Shown here: piece after piece, positions 17,105-26,607 of the stretch
How positions within the stretch are numbered: the first letter of the stretch is position 1
Layout: each line of letters opens with the position of its first letter
Assembly (NCBI GenBank): GCA_965250275.1
Contig: OZ252297.1
Location: 372,001 to 436,000 of the forward strand
Origin: G965250275 sp965250275
Lineage (GTDB): Bacteria > Pseudomonadota > Alphaproteobacteria > Rhodobacterales > Rhodobacteraceae
DNA length: 64,000 nucleotides
Reading direction: 5' to 3'
Notes under the pieces: generated by a model
What the model saw: the letters and a program-made list of their open reading frames with translations, nothing else
The model's database searches: none
Told to the model about the DNA's origin: nothing
Translations under genes and position numbers: made by a program

Positions 17105-17434
17105 TCAGTTCAGCTGAAAATGCAGCGGGTAGGACCCATCCTGAAACGGGCCAAACATGTCGGGAATATCGGGGTGATCCACGGGTTCACCTGAATAATC
17201 CGCAACAAGGTTCTGTTCGGAAACATAAGCCACGTAATAGCTTTGATCGTTCTCGGCCAGGAGATGATAAAACGGCTGATCCTTTATGGGACGGCTGTCT
17301 TCGGGAATCGCCTGATACCACTCTTCGGTATTGGCGAACTCTGGATCCACGTCGAAAACAACCCCGCGAAACGGGTGTTTTTTGTGCCGAACCACCTGTC
17401 CAAGGTGATACTTCGCGCGCGTCTTTAGCATCAT
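17105..17434 (-). CDS. hspQ: heat shock protein HspQ (hemimethylated-DNA-binding family)
   Basis: A 109-residue protein matching the HspQ/YccV family along its whole length: KYHLGQVVRHKKHPFRGVVFDVDPEF, then DQPFYHLLAENDQSYYVAYVSEQNLV and a terminal DHPDI...GPFQDG. In E. coli HspQ is a heat-induced protein that enhances Lon proteolysis. I start at the first of two adjacent ATG codons (17434), which follows an AGGGGCTG stretch. A CTTGAA element about 30 bases upstream could be part of a heat-shock promoter. It converges on the gamma-glutamyltransferase gene. Confidence 0.9.
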   Translation of the reverse strand: MMLKTRAKYHLGQVVRHKKHPFRGVVFDVDPEFANTEEWYQAIPEDSRPIKDQPFYHLLAENDQSYYVAYVSEQNLVADYSGEPVDHPDIPDMFGPFQDGSYPLHFQLN

Positions 17435-17445
17435 AATGCAGCCCC

Positions 17446-17471
17446 TATTCGGCAAACCTAAGCGGTTCAAG
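17446..17471 (-). promoter_or_regulatory. possible RpoH (sigma-32) promoter of hspQ
   Basis: On the minus strand a CTTGAA box (complement at 17466-17471) is followed, 13 bases after TTGAA, by CCGAAT within GCCGAATA (17446-17453). This matches the sigma-32 -35 element well and four of six bases of CCCCAT. The distance to the hspQ start is short (about 12 bases to the -10 edge), so the assignment is tentative. Confidence 0.35.
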
Positions 17472-17709
17472 AGGGATTTGTCCAACGGTAGAACGTTTTT
17501 TGAAAGAAACAGTCTGTGAACATTGACTGGACAGTCACACAAAGTGGCGCAGCTTGCGGGGGTTGAGAATGGGCAGGATCTGGCGACTCAAATGGTGTGG
17601 TATGTGCAGATCACACTCTCCGCTCTTCTGCCGAACTCCCTCAAATGTGATTCCATTGGCTGGGGTTCTCGGCTAAACTCAAAGAAAAAATGTTTGAGGC
17701 ACGAGGCAG

Positions 17710-18303
17710 ATGAGCAGAACTCCTTGCGCGCTGATGTTGATTCTCATCCTGACCGGGTGCGGCGGCGGATACGATTCGCCACCCCGGAATCTGGATAACG
17801 CGTGCAGTATTGTGGCGCAGCGACCCGAGTACCTAAAGGCGTTTCGGGCCACCGAACGCAAATGGGGCGTTCCGGTGCATGTGCAGATGGCAACCATGCA
17901 TCAGGAAAGCAAATTCGACGCTGATGCGCGTACCCCGTTTCGCTACACCTTGGGAGTGATCCCAATGGGGCGTCAGTCCAGCGCGTTTGGATACAGCCAG
18001 GCTCTGGATGGAACTTGGGACGAATACCGCAAGGAAACCGGGCGCCGTGGCGCGAAACGCGACAAGATCCGGGACGCCAGTGATTTCATGGGCTGGTACA
18101 TGAGTAAAACCCGCCAAAAGAACGGGATACCATTGCATGATGCGCGCAACCAGTATTTGGCCTATCACGAAGGTCATACCGGATACGCACGTGGCAGCTA
18201 CAACAGCAAGAGTTGGCTGGTTCGGGTCGCCGACAGCGTGCATAACCGATCTGCGATGTACCAGACCCAGTTGAGCAGCTGTAAACGCGCCTTGCGGAAC
18301 TAG
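17710..18303 (+). CDS. lytic transglycosylase-like lipoprotein (SLT domain)
   Basis: A 197-residue protein with a lipoprotein signal peptide, ILILTGCGGG, giving a lipidated Cys17. The rest is an SLT-type lysozyme-like domain: the candidate catalytic glutamate is in MATMHQESKFD, followed by SSAFGYSQALDGTWDEY and, later, NQYLAYHEGHTGYARGSY. Homologues cleave the glycan strand of peptidoglycan from the outer membrane. The sequence resembles the small EmtA/MltC-type catalytic core rather than the large Slt70. Its stop overlaps that of the convergent lolA gene by three bases. The 275-base upstream gap back to hspQ shows no other gene. Confidence 0.85.
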   Translation: MSRTPCALMLILILTGCGGGYDSPPRNLDNACSIVAQRPEYLKAFRATERKWGVPVHVQMATMHQESKFDADARTPFRYTLGVIPMGRQSSAFGYSQALDGTWDEYRKETGRRGAKRDKIRDASDFMGWYMSKTRQKNGIPLHDARNQYLAYHEGHTGYARGSYNSKSWLVRVADSVHNRSAMYQTQLSSCKRALRN

Positions 18304-18899
18304 CGGTCGCTTGGTGGGTCGCTAAGCGCCTGCACGTTGAAGACCGAGTTGTTCAGCTGGATATTGGTGTCCAGGTCACCGAGGGTCACTGCTGTCTGAC
18401 CACCCGATCCATCCCGGATGATCCAGCTTTCCAGCCGGACCGGATCGCCACTGAACCGCAAATCGATGCTGCCCTGTTCCGGGTTTTTCGGATCTTGCGC
18501 GCGCACAATCGTGGCGGTGCCATCAAACTCATGGGCCGTCACCATCCGGGCCTGCGTGAGGTCCACCTGATTGGCGAGGATAATCGCCAGAGGCGTCCGG
18601 TTCAGCGGATAAGTTTCGGGCGGCTGATTGGACTTCGGGTCCAGGATCACCACTGCCCCAGCGCTGGCAACCACTTTGGCGGCGTTTTTGCCCGCGTACT
18701 CGAACCGCATCTTCCCGGGCCGCTTGATGTAGAGTGTTCCGGTGGAGCGACTGCCGTCATCATTGTACTGCGTGAAGTCGGCACGCGCCGAAGCGATCGT
18801 GTTCAAATACCCTGAAATCTCAGGAAGCGAGAGCTTTTCTGCGGCGTGCAGAGGCACGGCACTGATGCTCAGGGCGAGGGCGCAAAGGATCTGTTTCAT
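18300..18899 (-). CDS. lolA: LolA-family outer-membrane lipoprotein carrier protein
   Basis: A 199-residue exported protein with a signal peptide ending LSISAVPLHAA. The body follows the LolA pattern: ISGYLNTIASARADFTQYNDDG, then STGTLYIKRPGKMRFEYAG and VVILDPKSNQPPETYPLNRTPL. LolA carries lipoproteins across the periplasm from LolCDE to LolB. It lies downstream of ftsK in the same direction with about 66 bases between, an order common in Rhodobacteraceae. Some short LolA-like proteins of this group have not been tested for the carrier function, so the symbol is by homology. Confidence 0.88.
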   Translation of the reverse strand: MKQILCALALSISAVPLHAAEKLSLPEISGYLNTIASARADFTQYNDDGSRSTGTLYIKRPGKMRFEYAGKNAAKVVASAGAVVILDPKSNQPPETYPLNRTPLAIILANQVDLTQARMVTAHEFDGTATIVRAQDPKNPEQGSIDLRFSGDPVRLESWIIRDGSGGQTAVTLGDLDTNIQLNNSVFNVQALSDPPSDR

Positions 18900-18965
18900 G
18901 CAATCCTAGATACGTCGGGCAACGGATATTGTAAGCCACCAGTCAACACATTTGCGGCACTTCGC

Positions 18966-21815
18966 CTATTGCTGCTCGGGCACAAGGATTTCCCGCTTGC
19001 CGACATGGTTCGCCGGAGAGACCAGCCCTTCTTCTTCCATCTGTTCCACGAGGCGTGCCGCCTTGTTGTACCCAATCGCAAGTTTGCGCTGAATGTAAGA
19101 GGTGGAGCATTTGCGGTCCCGGATGACGACCTGCACGGCGGAATCATAGAGCACGTCTTCGCCATCTGTGTTGCCGCCCAGGCCCAGCACCAGATCGATA
19201 TCGCTTTCGCGTTCTTCGTCGGGACCGTCCAGAACGGTGTTCACATACTCCGGCGGGCCAAACGCCTTCAGGTGACGGACAATCTCTTCGACCTCTTCAT
19301 CGCTGACGAACGGCCCGTGGCAGCGCGTGATCTTCGCGCCTCCGGCCATATAGAGCATGTCGCCCATGCCCAGAAGCTGTTCGGCGCCCATCTCGCCGAG
19401 GATCGTCCGGCTGTCGACCTTGGAGGTCACCTGGAAGCTGATCCGGGTCGGGAAGTTCGCCTTGATCGTGCCTGTGATCACATCGACCGAAGGTCGCTGC
19501 GTGGCCATGATCAGGTGAATGCCGCTGGCCCGCGCCATCTGTGCAAGGCGCTGAATGCAGGCTTCGATTTCTTTGCCTGCCACCATCATCAGGTCGGCCA
19601 TCTCATCGACGATCACGACGATGTAAGGCAGAGCAACGGGCATGTTTTCTTCAGTTTCGAAAATCGGGTCTCCTGTTTCCTCGTCAAAGCCGGTTTGCAC
19701 CGTGCGCGTGAACATCTCGTCCTTTGCCAGGGCTTCTTTGACCCGTCCGTTGTAACCTTCGATGTTGCGCACACCCATCTTTGACATCTTGCGGTAGCGA
19801 TCCTCCATTTCGCCCACCACCCATTTCAGGGCCACAACAGCCTTTTTAGGGTCGGTCACAACCGGGGATAGCAGATGCGGGATGCCGTCATAGACACTGA
19901 GTTCCAGCATCTTTGGGTCAATCATGATCAGTCGGCATTCTTCTGGCGTCAGCTTGTAGAGCAACGACAGGATCATTGTGTTGATCGCCACCGACTTACC
20001 CGAGCCGGTGGTTCCGGCAATCAACAAGTGGGGCATCTTGGCAAGGTTCGCCACCACAGCGTCGCCGCCAATGTCTTTGCCCAATGCAAGCGGCAAGCTC
20101 ATATTGCTGTCGCCGAAGTCACGTGCAGAAAGGATCTCCCGCAGGACAACCTTTTCGCGATTCTCGTTGGGAAGTTCGATCCCGATGACTGAACGACCTG
20201 GCACTGTGCTCACGCGCGCGGAGAGCGCCGCCATGGACCGCGCAATATCGTCTGCCAGACCGATCACACGGCTCGCCTTCAGGCCCGGCGCCGGTTCCAG
20301 TTCATACATTGTCACAACGGGACCGGGGCGCACGGACACGATGTCTCCTTTGACACCGTAATCATCCAGAACGCTTTCGAGCATGCGGGCGTTTTCTTCC
20401 AGCGCTTCGTCCGACAAGTGGTGCCGTTGAATGCGATCGGGGTTGGACAACAGGTTGAGTGGCGGCAGTTCAAATTCTGCAGATTGCTCATCAAACGCCA
20501 GTGCGGGCTGTGCTTCGGCTTGTGCCCGACGAGATGGGGCCGGGGCCTTGCGCTGCGGATTCATCACAACTTTGCGCGGCTCGGCTGCTGCGGCAACAGG
20601 AACGGCAGTCTCTTTGTTAGGAAGCGGCAACCCTTCTGGAGGCAACGCCTCGGGCACCGGGGCCGTCAGAGGCGGCTCTGCCGGGATCGGCGTCGATGCG
20701 GTGAGCGGAGGCTCGGGCCGCAAGTCGTCAGCACCGGCTGGGTTCAGCACAAGCGGATCGGGACCGCGACCCATACCCTTGGTTAGCGGCCGGTCGGCGG
20801 GGGGCTCAGGTGGCAAGTCCGATTGTGAGCGCGAACGGATCACATCTGCGATTTTTGCGCGAATGCGGGCCTCGGTCGGTGCGTCAGCATCGTGATCAAC
20901 AGTGCCCGGTTCTACCAGCTCCTGTTCCGGCAGAACTTCGGGGCGCCGGATCAAAGACGGCATCCGGGCCAGAAACCCCTTTTCCGCCGGTGGTTCGACC
21001 ACAGGTGGGGTTTCAGGCGGTGAGAGCAGATCGAAGCCCTCGGGCAGCATCGCCGCCGCCGCCGCGTCGGCGGCGTCCGCGTCGCGCTGAGCCTGTTCGG
21101 CAATGGTGCGCTGAAGGCTGCGCTCGGCCTTGCGCTGGCGCGCAGCTTCGGCTGCGGACGACGCGCCACGACCGATCAGCGTGACCAAGCCACTGTAACA
21201 CATAACAATTCCCAAGAGCAGGAAGCGGATACCATTGGCCAGCTCCGCCCGGGTGAATCCCAGCACGAACAGCCCAACTGCGATCATAAGAGCAGCCATC
21301 ACAACCGACATCAGCTTTACCAGAATTGCAGAACTGATCGGCAAGAGCGTGAGCAGAGCGCCCATAACCGTGTCACCGAACAGCCCGCCCAGGCCGTAGC
21401 TGTGAGTTGCCCGCCAGGCCTCGCCCGGAACCAGTGTCGCGGCATAGATCGAGATGAAAGCGATTGCGATGGGCGCAAAAACCAAACGGCTCACAGCGCG
21501 ATCCGCACCCCGGTGAAAAGCAAATCGAATACCCCAAACGAGCGGAACAAGCGAAAGGCCCCAGCTGCCCCACCCAACGATCATGAAAAGCGGTGCGGCC
21601 AGGGACGCACCGGGACGGCCCAACCAGTTCTGAACCGGCGCATCCGTCGATACCATCCAATTGGGATCATCGGGTGTGTAGGACACAATCATTGCAGCGG
21701 CGGCAAGTCCCAGCGCAATCAACAGAATGCCGATCAGTTCCTTGCCACGTTTTTCGATGGCCGCCTGCATGTTGCTGTCCAACAGCGGATCGCGGCTGCG
21801 AGAATGATATGCCAT
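18966..21815 (-). CDS. ftsK: DNA translocase FtsK (SpoIIIE/FtsK family)
   Basis: A 949-residue translocase. The N-terminal ~220 residues hold the usual four to five membrane segments (LIGILLIALGLAAAAMIV, APLFMIVGWGSWGLSLV and others). A Pro/Ala-rich linker follows (roughly 230-450). The C-terminal motor has a Walker A GTTGSGKSV at about residue 600, a Walker B YIVVIVDEMADLMMV, and a winged-helix gamma domain at the end (STSYIQRKLAIGYNKAARLVEQMEEE is its recognition-helix region) that reads KOPS sites. It segregates chromosome termini at the division septum. It starts 15 bases downstream of the aminotransferase. Confidence 0.95.
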   Translation of the reverse strand: MAYHSRSRDPLLDSNMQAAIEKRGKELIGILLIALGLAAAAMIVSYTPDDPNWMVSTDAPVQNWLGRPGASLAAPLFMIVGWGSWGLSLVPLVWGIRFAFHRGADRAVSRLVFAPIAIAFISIYAATLVPGEAWRATHSYGLGGLFGDTVMGALLTLLPISSAILVKLMSVVMAALMIAVGLFVLGFTRAELANGIRFLLLGIVMCYSGLVTLIGRGASSAAEAARQRKAERSLQRTIAEQAQRDADAADAAAAAMLPEGFDLLSPPETPPVVEPPAEKGFLARMPSLIRRPEVLPEQELVEPGTVDHDADAPTEARIRAKIADVIRSRSQSDLPPEPPADRPLTKGMGRGPDPLVLNPAGADDLRPEPPLTASTPIPAEPPLTAPVPEALPPEGLPLPNKETAVPVAAAAEPRKVVMNPQRKAPAPSRRAQAEAQPALAFDEQSAEFELPPLNLLSNPDRIQRHHLSDEALEENARMLESVLDDYGVKGDIVSVRPGPVVTMYELEPAPGLKASRVIGLADDIARSMAALSARVSTVPGRSVIGIELPNENREKVVLREILSARDFGDSNMSLPLALGKDIGGDAVVANLAKMPHLLIAGTTGSGKSVAINTMILSLLYKLTPEECRLIMIDPKMLELSVYDGIPHLLSPVVTDPKKAVVALKWVVGEMEDRYRKMSKMGVRNIEGYNGRVKEALAKDEMFTRTVQTGFDEETGDPIFETEENMPVALPYIVVIVDEMADLMMVAGKEIEACIQRLAQMARASGIHLIMATQRPSVDVITGTIKANFPTRISFQVTSKVDSRTILGEMGAEQLLGMGDMLYMAGGAKITRCHGPFVSDEEVEEIVRHLKAFGPPEYVNTVLDGPDEERESDIDLVLGLGGNTDGEDVLYDSAVQVVIRDRKCSTSYIQRKLAIGYNKAARLVEQMEEEGLVSPANHVGKREILVPEQQ

Positions 21816-21830
21816 GCCTACCCTCGGTCC

Positions 21831-23012
21831 TTATGCGTACAGGCAGTCGCGGAGTTTGATCAGCCCGCGCTGCATGTCATTTTTTGGGGCCACCATTGCG
21901 ACCCGGATGTAATCTGCGCCGGGATTATGCCCGTCGACGGTTTGTGCCAGATAGGCGCCCGGCAGAACCCGGACACCGGTTTCGCGCCATAACTTCAAGG
22001 TGGCGGCTTCGCCATCATCGATTGGCAACCACAGAAAAAAGCCTGCCTCGGGCGCCTGATACCCCTGAACCTGCCCCAGAACGTCGTCGGCGATGGCGTA
22101 TTTTTCTTGATACAGCGCCCTGTTTTCCACGACGTGGGCTTCGTCGGACCACACCTTCGTGGCGGCCGCCTGAAGAGGCAGCGGGAGCGGAGCGCCCGCA
22201 TATGACCTCAGTTGCTTCATCGCTGCGATACTCGCCGGGCCTCCCGCTGCAAAGCCGGACCGCAAGCCCGGCAGATTTGAGCGTTTGGACAGCGAATGAA
22301 ACACCATCACCCGTTCGGGGTCGGCACCGATCTCTTGCGCGACCTGCAAGGCTCCCGGCGGCGGAACATCCCGGTAGATTTCGGAGTAGCATTCGTCAGC
22401 GAAAATGCGGAAATCGTACCGCTCTGCTAGCCCGATCAAGTCCGACCAATAAGCACGGCTGGCCACGGCCCCCTGCGGATTTGCCGGAGAGCAGATATAG
22501 ACCGCCGCAGTGCGATTCAGAATGTCCTCAGGCAGGCTGGCATAATCCGGCAAATGCCCCGTCTGCGCGGTGGCTGGCACGAAAACGGGTTCAGCGCCCA
22601 CCGATATCGAAGCTACCATGTAGACCTGATAAAACGGGTTGGGGGTCAAAATGACCGGCTGCTGGCCGTGTTTGGTTTCAGGGCAAAGCGCCATCGCCGC
22701 GTTGTAGAGCCCCTCTCGCGTGCCGTTCAGGGCAATGATTTGCGTATCGGGGTCGAGCGAGACGTCGTATCGGTGTCTGATCCAGTCTGAAATGGCCCCA
22801 CGCAAAGGTACTGACCCTTCGTTGGGAGGGTATGAGTTGAACCCAGCGGTGTGTTCGACAATCGCGTCCGTGACCCAGGACGGGAAGGCGTGCTTAGGCT
22901 CGCCGATGGTCATCTGCACGATGTCGCCACCGGGTGCATGCGCATCCAGCAAGGTCCGCAAGCGCGGAAAAGCGTATTCCGGTAGGTTCGAAAACCGCTC
23001 GGGTAGGATCAT
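21831..23012 (-). CDS. PLP-dependent class I/II aminotransferase
   Basis: A 393-residue fold-type I aminotransferase. The PLP-binding lysine is in HSLSKRSNLPGLRSGF. The GxREGLYN segment (LNGTREGLYNAAMAL) and the aspartate and tyrosine pocket (YICSPANPQGAV, FADECYSEIY) are typical of the aspartate-aminotransferase class I/II group. Relatives with this start (PEYAFPRLRTLLD) are often annotated as succinyldiaminopimelate (DapC-like) aminotransferases, which is possible but unproven. The ATG at 23012 has AGAGG eight bases upstream and is preferred to the GTG at 23018. It lies directly upstream of ftsK and downstream of the amidase, all leftward. Confidence 0.88.
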   Translation of the reverse strand: MILPERFSNLPEYAFPRLRTLLDAHAPGGDIVQMTIGEPKHAFPSWVTDAIVEHTAGFNSYPPNEGSVPLRGAISDWIRHRYDVSLDPDTQIIALNGTREGLYNAAMALCPETKHGQQPVILTPNPFYQVYMVASISVGAEPVFVPATAQTGHLPDYASLPEDILNRTAAVYICSPANPQGAVASRAYWSDLIGLAERYDFRIFADECYSEIYRDVPPPGALQVAQEIGADPERVMVFHSLSKRSNLPGLRSGFAAGGPASIAAMKQLRSYAGAPLPLPLQAAATKVWSDEAHVVENRALYQEKYAIADDVLGQVQGYQAPEAGFFLWLPIDDGEAATLKLWRETGVRVLPGAYLAQTVDGHNPGADYIRVAMVAPKNDMQRGLIKLRDCLYA

Positions 23013-23119
23013 CTGCACTGCCTCTGTCCGGGGTCGTTCTTGCCCCGTTTGGCACCAAGTTACAGGCGCCTCAGAGATGCGTCCAGATATTGTGGTTGAA
23101 GAACCGCAGTTTGTGGCTT

Positions 23120-24448
23120 TCAGGCCAGTGCTGTTTCCGCCGCTGCTCCAATCCGCAAAAGCCGCTCTTCGGTGTCGGGGGCAGACAGGAACATTATGCC
23201 GCAGCTGGGCACGCCAGTGGGCAACGTCAGAGCGGTCAGGCCCATGAGGTTTCCCACCCGTGTGTTGCGCAATGTAAGCAGGTTCTCTGTCACAAAGTAG
23301 TCCTCGTCTTCCAGCAGGCGACCCAGACTGGGCGGAAGATTGGGCGCGGTGGGACAGATCACAGCGTCATAAGGGGCAGTCGCGATGTCATAGGCCATTC
23401 TGGCCGCGTCGATCCGGGCCCAGGCAGACACGTAGTTTGCTGCAGAATGCTCAGCACCGATCCGAAAACGTTTCAGAATCTCCGGGAACATGACATCCGG
23501 GTTCGCCTCGATGACGTCCCCCCAAAGCCCATAGGCTTCGGAGGTAAAGGCAATACCGGCCATGGCCATGGCATCTTCGAGTTCGGGCACTTCGACGCGG
23601 TCAATGATCGCGCCGGCTGACCTCAATCGCTCGACAGCAGAGTCGAATGCCTGACGGGGCGCGTCGCGCAATCCCTCCATGGCTACTGTGTCCAGAATGG
23701 CAAGGCGCTTGTTGCGCAGAGTGGCGCCGCGCAAATCTGCTGAGGGCGTTCCCTCTAACGCGGCCAGCATCAGTGCCGCGTCCTCCACACTCCGGGACAG
23801 TGGGCCGATGGTGTCAAACCGCAGACAGAGCGGAACGATGCCCTCGAGACTTACCCGTCCCGCGGTGGTTTTCAGGCCCACGAGATCATTCCAGGCGGCA
23901 GGAACCCGCACTGAGCCACCGGTGTCAGACCCAATGCCGATGGGCGCCAGGCCAAATGCAACCGAGGCGGCGGCTCCGGAGGAGGACCCTCCGGGAACGG
24001 CCTCGGGGTCGTTGATGCAGGCGGGCGTGCCCGTGATCGGGTTGTACCCCAGTCCCGAAAAGGCCAGTTCGCTCATATGGGTTTTGCCCAGACAAACAGT
24101 GCCCATTCCGGTTGCCGTTTTAAGCACCTGCGCGTCCAGGTCCGGTACGCGGTTCTTGAGCAGTGCGGACCCGGCTTCGGTCGCGGTGCCCTCGCTGTCG
24201 ACCAAATCCTTCCAGCTGACAGGCACGCCGTCCAGCGGCGACCGGCGCTGTCCCAGATCTGCACGCTTCTTTGCGGCACTGGCTTCGGCCAATGCCCGGT
24301 CATGGGTTACACAGGAGTAGATACGATCCCGATCAGGGTGCGCGTCAATCGCGCTCAGAAAGGTACGGGTCAAGTCGACAGGATCGATGTCGCCTGCAGA
24401 GATCCCCCGCCCGAGATCCGCCGCCGTCATTGTCAGCCAGTCCTGCAT
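23120..24448 (-). CDS. amidase-signature family amidase
   Basis: A 442-residue amidase-signature enzyme. The Ser-cisSer-Lys triad is visible as Lys in VSWKDLVDSEG, the cis-serine in PGGSSSGAAASVAFG and the nucleophile in GSDTGGSVRVPAAWNDL. These enzymes hydrolyse amides; the family also includes GatA, but no GatB or GatC gene is near, so a stand-alone small-molecule amidase is more likely. The ATG at 24448 has AGGGGG upstream and fits the domain start; in-frame codons further out would overlap the divergent hydroxylase gene. The substrate is unknown. Confidence 0.88.
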   Translation of the reverse strand: MQDWLTMTAADLGRGISAGDIDPVDLTRTFLSAIDAHPDRDRIYSCVTHDRALAEASAAKKRADLGQRRSPLDGVPVSWKDLVDSEGTATEAGSALLKNRVPDLDAQVLKTATGMGTVCLGKTHMSELAFSGLGYNPITGTPACINDPEAVPGGSSSGAAASVAFGLAPIGIGSDTGGSVRVPAAWNDLVGLKTTAGRVSLEGIVPLCLRFDTIGPLSRSVEDAALMLAALEGTPSADLRGATLRNKRLAILDTVAMEGLRDAPRQAFDSAVERLRSAGAIIDRVEVPELEDAMAMAGIAFTSEAYGLWGDVIEANPDVMFPEILKRFRIGAEHSAANYVSAWARIDAARMAYDIATAPYDAVICPTAPNLPPSLGRLLEDEDYFVTENLLTLRNTRVGNLMGLTALTLPTGVPSCGIMFLSAPDTEERLLRIGAAAETALA

Positions 24449-24533
24449 GCCTGCCCCCTGATTGTTGGTTCCTGCGACGGTAGCGACAGTGCCGCACATG
24501 GACAATCCCGAAGCATTCATCCTTAAGTGGGCC

Positions 24534-25760
24534 ATGGATTTCGATGCGGACATTCTCATTGTGGGCGGCGGGCTGAACGGTCCTGCTCTCGCATTGGCAG
24601 CAGCGCAGACCGGGCACCGGGTACTGGTGATCGATGCGCTTGCCGAGAAAGTACGGCGGAATGCCAGGTTTGATGGTCGAGCCTATGCATTGGCCTTGGC
24701 GTCACAGCGGTTGCTCTCGGCCATCGGCATCTGGCCACTGGTCGATGAGCATGCCCAGCCAATGTTGGAGATCAAGGTCACTGACGGTCATGCGGGCGCG
24801 GGTCCCTCACCCTTCCTTTTGCACTTCGATCACGCTGAAATCGAAGAAGGGCCAATGGGTTACATGGTCGAGGACCGTCATCTTCGGCGCGCCTTTCTGG
24901 ACGCGATGCAGAATGAGAAAAACATCACTAGCATTGATGGCGTTTCGGTTGTGGCGCAGGAGGTCGGACCGACCGGAGTGACTGTCACATTGAGTGACGG
25001 AAGCCATAAGACGGCGCGGGTTCTCGTCGGAAGCGACGGCCGCAAAAGTGGCACGGCGACGCGGGCAGGCATCAAACGCATCGGCTGGGACTACGGCCAG
25101 ACAGCTTTGGTTTGCGCGATCGAGCACGAAAAGCCCCATGGCGGTATCGCGCATCAGTTCTTCATGCCGGCCGGGCCGCTCGCCATCCTTCCCCTTACGG
25201 GCAATCGCAGTGCGATCGTTTGGAGCGAGCGCGACGACATCGCGCGCGAGGTGAACGCAATGGATGATCCGACCTATCTCGCGACGCTTCGTCCGAGGGT
25301 TGGGGATTTCTTAGGGCAGATCGCGCTTTGTGGAGACCGGTTCAGCTACCCCCTGTCGCTGACGCTGGCCGACCAATTCGCCGTGGACCGCGTGGCACTG
25401 ATTGGGGACGCCGCGCACGGAGTTCATCCAATTGCAGGGCAAGGACTGAACTCGGGCCTGCGCGACGTCGCTGCACTGGCCGAGGTTCTGGCTGAAGCTT
25501 CGCGTCGCGGCGAAGATATCGGCAGCATCGCAGTCCTCGAGCGGTATCAACAGTGGCGGCGCTTCGACAGCATAACGCTTGCGGTCGCCACCGACGCCTT
25601 CAATCGATTGTTTTCAAACGATAACCCGTTGCTGAGGCTCGGGCGGAACCTGGGCATGGGGTTGGTCAACAAGGTGCCTGAACTGCGTCGCGGGTTCATC
25701 CGGGAAGCTGCCGGGCTCACAGGGGATCTGCCAAAGCTGATGCAGGGGCGCCCCGTTTAG
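24534..25760 (+). CDS. UbiH/UbiF/VisC-family FAD monooxygenase (ubiquinone hydroxylase type)
   Basis: A 408-residue group-A flavoprotein monooxygenase. The FAD dinucleotide motif is ILIVGGGLNGPALALAAA at the N-terminus, the second motif is LVGSDGRKSGTATRAGI, and the third is ALIGDAAHGVHPIAGQGLNSGLRD. This trio defines the ubiquinone-ring hydroxylases that introduce hydroxyl groups during ubiquinone synthesis at the inner membrane. Which ring position this enzyme modifies cannot be read from motifs, because Alphaproteobacteria have broad-specificity versions. The ATG at 24534 begins the domain; an earlier ATG at 24498 would add 12 residues. Its stop overlaps the convergent Trm112-like gene by four bases. 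Confidence 0.9.
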   Translation: MDFDADILIVGGGLNGPALALAAAQTGHRVLVIDALAEKVRRNARFDGRAYALALASQRLLSAIGIWPLVDEHAQPMLEIKVTDGHAGAGPSPFLLHFDHAEIEEGPMGYMVEDRHLRRAFLDAMQNEKNITSIDGVSVVAQEVGPTGVTVTLSDGSHKTARVLVGSDGRKSGTATRAGIKRIGWDYGQTALVCAIEHEKPHGGIAHQFFMPAGPLAILPLTGNRSAIVWSERDDIAREVNAMDDPTYLATLRPRVGDFLGQIALCGDRFSYPLSLTLADQFAVDRVALIGDAAHGVHPIAGQGLNSGLRDVAALAEVLAEASRRGEDIGSIAVLERYQQWRRFDSITLAVATDAFNRLFSNDNPLLRLGRNLGMGLVNKVPELRRGFIREAAGLTGDLPKLMQGRPV

Positions 25761-25942
25761 TCGAGCGTTCGCGCCTCATCCACAAGCATCACGGGAATGC
25801 CATTCCGGATCGGAAACGCCAGTGCCGCGGGTTTTGAGACCAGTTCCTGCCGCGCCGCGTCATATTCCAACGTTGTTTGGCTCACCGGGCAGATCAATGC
25901 CTCCAACATCCGAGGGTCGAAGCCGCCAGCCTGCTCGGTCAT
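25757..25942 (-). CDS. Trm112 family small protein
   Basis: A 61-residue protein of the Trm112/YcaR family: MLEALICPVSQTTLEYD at the N-terminus and AFPIRNGIPVMLVDEARTL at the end. In eukaryotes and archaea Trm112 is an obligate partner of several methyltransferases; bacterial copies are less studied and keep the same compact zinc-ribbon-like shape. Only one cysteine of the putative site is left here (LICPVS), so metal binding is doubtful. Its ATG overlaps the stop of the LON-domain gene upstream (ATGA), so both come from one message. Confidence 0.88.
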   Translation of the reverse strand: MTEQAGGFDPRMLEALICPVSQTTLEYDAARQELVSKPAALAFPIRNGIPVMLVDEARTLD

Positions 25943-26580
25943 TGCAAGATCTCCTCGTTGGCGCCGCCACGCAGAGCAAACTCAATCAGCGTGACCAGTG
26001 TTTCGCGGCGTGTGCTGAGAGATGGTGCCTCGAGAAGTGCTTGTTTGTCTTCGGGTTCGAAGTCCAGCAACATCGAAAGGGAGTTGATGAGCAATTCGTC
26101 CTCAGCCTCTTTCAGGGTGTCCCAGTCGGTGGAAAGTGAGCGAGACGCGAAGTAGCGCTCCAGGAGATCCATGAAGGCGGGCCGGTCAAAATCCGTATCG
26201 GTTTCCGACTTTCCAAGATCGCGCTCAAACCCTGTCCAACTGACCTCGCAGCGGCGGTAGGGGGCGAAGCCATCAACCTCCTGCTTGATGCGAAACCGGC
26301 TGATGCCACTAAGAGTGATCAGGTATCGACCGTCCTCTGTTTCAGAGAACTGGGTGACGCGCCCGGCGCAACCGATTGCATGAAGAGCATCATCGCGACC
26401 GCGCCCCGGATTGGGCTGGACCATCGCGATAAGGCGGTGCGAGGTCTTCAATGTGTCGTCGAACATCTGCAAGTAACGCGGTTCGAACAAATGGAGCGGC
26501 AACCTGGAGCGCGGCAACAACAACGCTCCGGGTAAGGGGAACACCGGCACCGTCTCGGGAAGATCAGCAGCGTTGAACAT
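25939..26580 (-). CDS. LON peptidase substrate-binding-domain protein
   Basis: A 213-residue protein made of the LON N-terminal (substrate-binding) domain alone. The opening PVFPLPGALLLPRSRLPLHLFEPRYLQM and the later AIGCAGRVTQFSETEDGRYLITLSGISRF match the family closely. No ATPase or protease domain follows, so it is not a Lon protease. Free-standing versions are widespread in Alphaproteobacteria and their role is not settled. The ATG at 26580 is chosen over a TTG at 26589. It lies between the thioredoxin-like gene and the Trm112-like gene in a compact leftward run, an arrangement common in this group. Confidence 0.9.
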   Translation of the reverse strand: MFNAADLPETVPVFPLPGALLLPRSRLPLHLFEPRYLQMFDDTLKTSHRLIAMVQPNPGRGRDDALHAIGCAGRVTQFSETEDGRYLITLSGISRFRIKQEVDGFAPYRRCEVSWTGFERDLGKSETDTDFDRPAFMDLLERYFASRSLSTDWDTLKEAEDELLINSLSMLLDFEPEDKQALLEAPSLSTRRETLVTLIEFALRGGANEEILQ

Positions 26581-26607
26581 TGAGAACAACCTAGCCTAGT
26601 GCGCCGT